A DNA stretch of 64,000 nucleotides, taken from Chryseobacterium sp. BGARF1 (GTDB lineage: Bacteria > Bacteroidota > Bacteroidia > Flavobacteriales > Weeksellaceae). The stretch's first letter is position 1, and every line of letters begins with the position of its first letter. The position numbers and the translations under genes were made by a program. The notes beneath the pieces are model-generated. The model was not told the origin of the DNA and did not search any database. It saw nothing but the letters and a program-made list of their open reading frames with translations. The stretch lies in assembly GCF_001677955.1 (NCBI RefSeq), contig NZ_LELA01000092.1, positions 1 to 64,000 on the forward strand, given 5' to 3'. Shown here one piece after another: positions 60,994-64,000 of the stretch.

Positions 60994-61077
60994 TTTTTAA
61001 CAATCTAATATGGCTTATCATTATTCATATAAATAAAATTATTTATATTTAGACAACCAACCTAAAATCAATCGCTT

Positions 61078-62622
61078 ATGAAATATTCAAAATTTACTTT
61101 TTCTTTTTTTCTTATTTCTTTTTCAGCTCTGAATGCACAGACAACTCCTTCCATACAATGGCAAAAATCTTTAGGCGGAAGCTATAGCGATGTTGCAAAA
61201 TCGATACAGCAGACTTCTGATGGAGGATACATTGTTGCCGGTGAATCTAATTCCACAAACGGAGACGTCACAGGAAATCATGGAAATACTGATTTTTGGA
61301 TTGTAAAATTAGATGCTTCAGGAACTATACAATGGCAGAAATCTTTGGGTGGAAGTTATAGTGATATTGCAAATGCTATTCAACAAACTTCTGATGGAGG
61401 ATATATTGTAGCAGGTGAATCTAATTCTATTAATGGAGACGTCACAGGAAATCATGGAAATGCTGATTACTGGATTGTAAAATTAGACCCTTCAGGAACT
61501 ATACAATGGCAAAAATCTCTAGGTGGAAGTAATAGAGATGCCGCAAATTCTGTTCAGCAAACTTCTGATGGAGGATATATTGTAGCAGGTGAATCTAATT
61601 CCACAAACGGAGACGTCACAGGAAATCATGGAAATTCTGATTATTGGATTGTAAAATTAGACCCTTCAGGAACTATACAATGGCAGAAATCTTTGGGCGG
61701 AAGTCTTCATGATGCAGCAAATTCTATTCAGCAAACTTCAGATGGGGGCTATATTGTTGCTGGTGGAGCTTCTTCTTCCAATGGAGACGTTACGCACAAT
61801 AATGGAAACGACGATTTTTGGATTGTGAAGTTAGATTCATTAGGAACTATACAGTGGGAAAAATCATTAGTCGGTAATCTTGCAGATACCGCACAATTTA
61901 TTCAACAGATTGAAGGAGGATATATTGTGGCTGGACCATCTAACTCTCAAAATTCCGAAGTTCCTACAACCTTTGGAACATCAAATTATTGCATAGCAAA
62001 ATTAGGCTCTAATGGCAATACACTATGGCAAAAATATTTTGGTGGTTCAGGAAATGATTATCCTTTTTCTATCCAACAAACTTCAGATGGAGGATACATT
62101 GTTGCAGGCGGATCTCAATCTTTAGACGGAGATGTCTCAGGAAACCATGGAAGCAACGATTACTGGATTTTAAAACTAAGTTCCTCTGGAATTATAGAAT
62201 GGCAAAAATCATTAGGCGGAAGCGGTTTTGAAGATGCGTATTCTATAAAACAAACCAATGACGGAGGGTTTATTATTGCGGGAATAACCCAGTCTGCAGA
62301 TGGAGACGTTACAGGATACCATGGAAATGGTGATGCATGGATTGTAAAGCTTGGAGCATTTTTAAGCACTAACGAAAGCAGCATTAAAAACAACATATCT
62401 ATTTACCCAAACCCTACAAAAGATTTTGTGAATATAGACAACCTCCCGTCTGAAACCACAATAAGCATTACTGATGCATCAGGAAGAAAAATTTCATCTA
62501 AAAAATATTCCGGAAAAAATGTTTCACTGAATACTTCTGGTTTAATTAACGGAAATTACATCATACAAGTTGAACATCAGGGAACAACTATTGTGTGTAA
62601 AAAAATTATTATCTCAAAATAA
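61078..62622 (+). CDS. T9SS-exported tandem-repeat surface protein
   Basis: 514 residues. Signal peptide at 1-20 (ends SALNAQ). Residues ~26-428 are seven repeats of ~58 residues, each with WQKSLGGS, IQQTSDGGYIVAG, NGDVTGNHGN and WIVKL. This pattern predicts a closed seven-bladed propeller-like fold. The C-terminal ~80 residues are a T9SS type A sorting domain (ISIYPNPTKDFVNI ... CKKIIISK). Repeats 1-4 are nearly identical, repeat 5 is decayed. Likely a cell-surface protein of unknown binding target. Confidence 0.9.
   Translation: MKYSKFTFSFFLISFSALNAQTTPSIQWQKSLGGSYSDVAKSIQQTSDGGYIVAGESNSTNGDVTGNHGNTDFWIVKLDASGTIQWQKSLGGSYSDIANAIQQTSDGGYIVAGESNSINGDVTGNHGNADYWIVKLDPSGTIQWQKSLGGSNRDAANSVQQTSDGGYIVAGESNSTNGDVTGNHGNSDYWIVKLDPSGTIQWQKSLGGSLHDAANSIQQTSDGGYIVAGGASSSNGDVTHNNGNDDFWIVKLDSLGTIQWEKSLVGNLADTAQFIQQIEGGYIVAGPSNSQNSEVPTTFGTSNYCIAKLGSNGNTLWQKYFGGSGNDYPFSIQQTSDGGYIVAGGSQSLDGDVSGNHGSNDYWILKLSSSGIIEWQKSLGGSGFEDAYSIKQTNDGGFIIAGITQSADGDVTGYHGNGDAWIVKLGAFLSTNESSIKNNISIYPNPTKDFVNIDNLPSETTISITDASGRKISSKKYSGKNVSLNTSGLINGNYIIQVEHQGTTIVCKKIIISK
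61153..62361 (+). repeat. Seven ~174-bp tandem repeats in the T9SS protein gene
   Basis: The first four units are closely similar at the DNA level, including long identical blocks (for example around the GGYIVAG codons). Units 5-7 are more diverged. Confidence 0.85.
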
Positions 62623-62649
62623 TACATTTACAACCAAAAGCATAATTCA

Positions 62650-62675
62650 TTTGTTAAATTTTTAACATTAACAAA
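62650..62675. repeat. AT-rich inverted repeat upstream of the orphan exbD
   Basis: tttgttaa / ttaacaaa (62650-62657 with 62668-62675), directly before a promoter-like TATAAACTTTG whose internal spacing is one base too long. It could be an operator or a weak terminator of the T9SS gene. Confidence 0.4.
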
Positions 62676-62766
62676 ATTTAGGTATAAACTTTGCATCGAA
62701 TCAATTTAAAGTGAAATAAAATCTCACTGATTTTAAAAATTTGTTCAATATTAAAAAAACTGAATT

Positions 62767-63288
62767 ATGGCTGAAGTTATTACCAAAGAAAAATCCGGAG
62801 GGAAACAAAACAAGAAACCGATTAAAATCGATATGACACCAATGGTCGATTTAAATTTTTTATTATTGATGTTTTTCATGTTTACCTCAAGTTTTACAAA
62901 ACCTAATGTAATGGATTTGGGATTGCCTGGAAAAGATACTAATCCAATTCCCACAAACTATGATATTGACCAACGTAATCAAATCACCTTTATCATTGGA
63001 GAAAACAACAGAATTTTTTATCATCAAAGCAATCAAGAAGACCTTACAGAAGCAGGGTTAAAAGAAACAGACTACAACGGATTGAATGTTTCAAAAATAA
63101 TTTCTAAGGCTTATGAAAAGGCTCCGAAAAAAGAAATTTTCACCATCATTGTAAAACCGACCGATGATGCGAATTACAAAAATTTTGTAGATATGATGGA
63201 TAATATTTCAATTTCTAAAAAAGAACGATACGGAATAAGCGACATCAAACCTTGGGAAAAGAAAGTTTACGAAAACGTAATAAAATAA
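62767..63288 (+). CDS. exbD: Orphan ExbD/TolR family protein
   Basis: 173 residues. Basic N-terminus, then KIDMTPMVDLNFLLLMFFMF, the single helix with the proton-path Asp, and the periplasmic domain FTIIVKPTDDANYKNFVDMMDNISISKKERYGISDIKPWEKKVYE. It is a close paralogue of the ExbD at 42978-43520 (same MTPMVDLNF, MDLGLP and KERYG blocks) but has no exbB or tonB beside it. It may share the ExbB of the main operon or replace one ExbD under some conditions. Followed by a terminator. Confidence 0.92.
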   Translation: MAEVITKEKSGGKQNKKPIKIDMTPMVDLNFLLLMFFMFTSSFTKPNVMDLGLPGKDTNPIPTNYDIDQRNQITFIIGENNRIFYHQSNQEDLTEAGLKETDYNGLNVSKIISKAYEKAPKKEIFTIIVKPTDDANYKNFVDMMDNISISKKERYGISDIKPWEKKVYENVIK

Positions 63289-63294
63289 AACCTT

Positions 63295-63320
63295 AGAGCA
63301 TTTTTATAATGCTCTTTTTT
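63295..63320 (+). terminator. Terminator of the orphan exbD
   Basis: 8-bp stem agagcatt/aatgctct (63295-63302 with 63308-63315) and T-run. An apparent ATG at 63309 lies inside this hairpin and is not a start codon. Confidence 0.85.
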
Positions 63321-63322
63321 TA

Positions 63323-63330
63323 TAAATTTG
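63323..63330 (+). promoter_or_regulatory. Promoter of the lipoprotein gene 63348-63878 (TAAATTTG)
   Basis: Exact TAnnTTTG, 17 bases before the ATG at 63348. Confidence 0.65.
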
Positions 63331-63347
63331 AGCGTAAATTTCAAACC

Positions 63348-63878
63348 ATGATGAAAAACGTTTTAATTTTAGCCGGAATCGGAATCCTTAGCTTTTCATG
63401 CTCAAAAAAAGAAACTACAGAAGTTAACAATAAAGTTGACAGTACAAAAATAGTAGACTCCATCAATGCTGCAAGAACAAAACTGAACGACAGCATTAAA
63501 GCACAAAACAGTGAAAACCGTTTTAAAGATTTCAGCGGAAGTCATAAATTCTTCTATCAGAATGACAGTTCACCCAAATATTCAGGAACTGTAAATTTCA
63601 CAAAAATTGAAGGCGAAAGAGATAATTATAATGTTTCAGGAAGTATTAAATCAGGAAATAATTCGGTAACTATTAAAGGTTTTGTACAAGTAGTTTCTGC
63701 AAAACACATGAATTTCACTGGAGAAATCACCCAAAAAATTCCAGAAAATGACAATGGAAAACCTTACACAAGAAAAGGTACCAAAACTTTTGCTTCTAAA
63801 GACGGTGGAAAAACGTACAGACTTCAGGATATGGTGAATGGTTCAGGATTTGTAGACTATATTGATATTAAATACTAA
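63348..63878 (+). CDS. Hypothetical lipoprotein
   Basis: 176 residues from the ATG at 63348 (a second ATG follows at once). The frame extends back to 63309, but that part is terminator and promoter. Lipoprotein signal MMKNVLILAGIGILSFSC, then basic KKE and a helical linker (~25-50). The C-terminal ~120 residues are strand-rich and repetitive (FSGSHKFFYQNDSSPKYSGTVNF, YNVSGSIKSGNNSVTIKGFVQVV, NFTGEITQKI). No family recognised. 12 bases before the next gene, so probably in one unit with it. Confidence 0.75.
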   Translation: MMKNVLILAGIGILSFSCSKKETTEVNNKVDSTKIVDSINAARTKLNDSIKAQNSENRFKDFSGSHKFFYQNDSSPKYSGTVNFTKIEGERDNYNVSGSIKSGNNSVTIKGFVQVVSAKHMNFTGEITQKIPENDNGKPYTRKGTKTFASKDGGKTYRLQDMVNGSGFVDYIDIKY

Positions 63879-63890
63879 AATTCTAAGATT

Positions 63891-64000
63891 ATGCTCAATT
63901 TTGAAAAAAAAGGCAACGGAAAAGAGACATTGGTTCTACTTCATGGTTTTATGGAAAATATTTCAATCTGGAGCGACCTTGAAAAATACCTTTCCCAAGA
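63891..64000 (+). CDS. Alpha/beta hydrolase, N-terminal fragment (runs off the window)
   Basis: 36 complete codons are visible from ATG 63891. FEKKGNGKETLVLLHGF is the typical first strand and oxyanion-hole turn (HGF) of alpha/beta hydrolases, followed by MENISIWSDLEKYLSQ. The nucleophile, acid and His lie outside the window, so activity cannot be confirmed. Confidence 0.7.
   Translation, partial: MLNFEKKGNGKETLVLLHGFMENISIWSDLEKYLSQ

Noticed and set aside
63309..63347. Upstream ATG for the lipoprotein gene
   Set aside because: It falls inside the terminator hairpin of exbD and before the gene's own promoter.

Overview
The window is AT-rich chromosomal DNA from a member of the Flavobacteriia, most likely Chryseobacterium or a close Weeksellaceae relative. 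This is inferred from three signs. Several secreted proteins carry type IX secretion (T9SS) C-terminal sorting domains. At least 24 promoters match the Bacteroidota consensus TAnnTTTG exactly, a few with a TTG/TTTG element 18-23 bp upstream. The gene set is also typical: BshB1, Bacteroidota-type NusB, DUF2480, DUF3276, DUF6452/DUF6048 and a TonB operon with two ExbD genes. Most of the window is core chromosome; no rRNA, CRISPR array, insertion sequence or phage gene was seen. One short accessory islet lies between aspS and recQ.

Layout. 1-14.3 kb: on the minus strand, a partial fibronectin-type secreted protein, two adjacent T9SS metalloproteases (M12-like and M43-like), the DUF6452/DUF6048 pair, a third zinc metalloprotease and rlmD; one small lipoprotein gene is on the plus strand. 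14.4-22.7 kb (minus): a redox-dead TlpA-like lipoprotein, the sdhC-sdhA-sdhB respiratory operon, comEC and lpxB. 22.8-26.8 kb (plus): DUF2480, DUF937, an ankyrin protein and aspS. 26.8-29.15 kb: the accessory islet, with two displaced copies of the aspS 3' end and terminator, small hypothetical genes, a possible -1 frameshift gene and a broken DUF7660-like gene. 29.2-38.3 kb: recQ, an SDR, a secreted unknown, the nusB-DUF1573-yajC operon, a divergent ABC exporter, DUF3276 and tRNA-His. 38.3-48.4 kb (minus): bshB1, a TPR protein, a PstS-like lipoprotein, exbB-exbD-exbD-tonB and leuS. 48.5-57.4 kb: a lipocalin-like lipoprotein, a GT2 glycosyltransferase, waaA (Kdo transferase), an NlpC/P60 hydrolase, an O-methyltransferase, a 50-residue small protein, an OmpA lipoprotein, tilS and an ECF sigma factor. 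57.5-64 kb (plus): a thioredoxin-peroxiredoxin fusion, DsbD, a T9SS repeat protein, an orphan ExbD, a lipoprotein and the start of an alpha/beta hydrolase.

Themes. Envelope energy supply and redox dominate: SDH, the Ton motor, DsbD, the thioredoxin fusion and bacillithiol synthesis. Surface export and LPS synthesis come next (T9SS substrates, LpxB, WaaA). The most unusual signals are: (1) the serial aspS-tail copies, which look like relics of repeated integration at the 3' end of aspS; (2) 7-bp-period arrays ending 3-5 bases before the start codons of aspS, lpxB and leuS, with related 6- to 8-bp arrays inside leuS and waaA; (3) a dnaX-type A AAA AAG slippery site joining two overlapping frames; (4) an unassigned dsbD leader with a 13-codon open frame; and (5) a 50-residue gene with a full promoter and a rare perfect AGGAGG ribosome-binding site. 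Family names come from reading motifs; no database search was possible.
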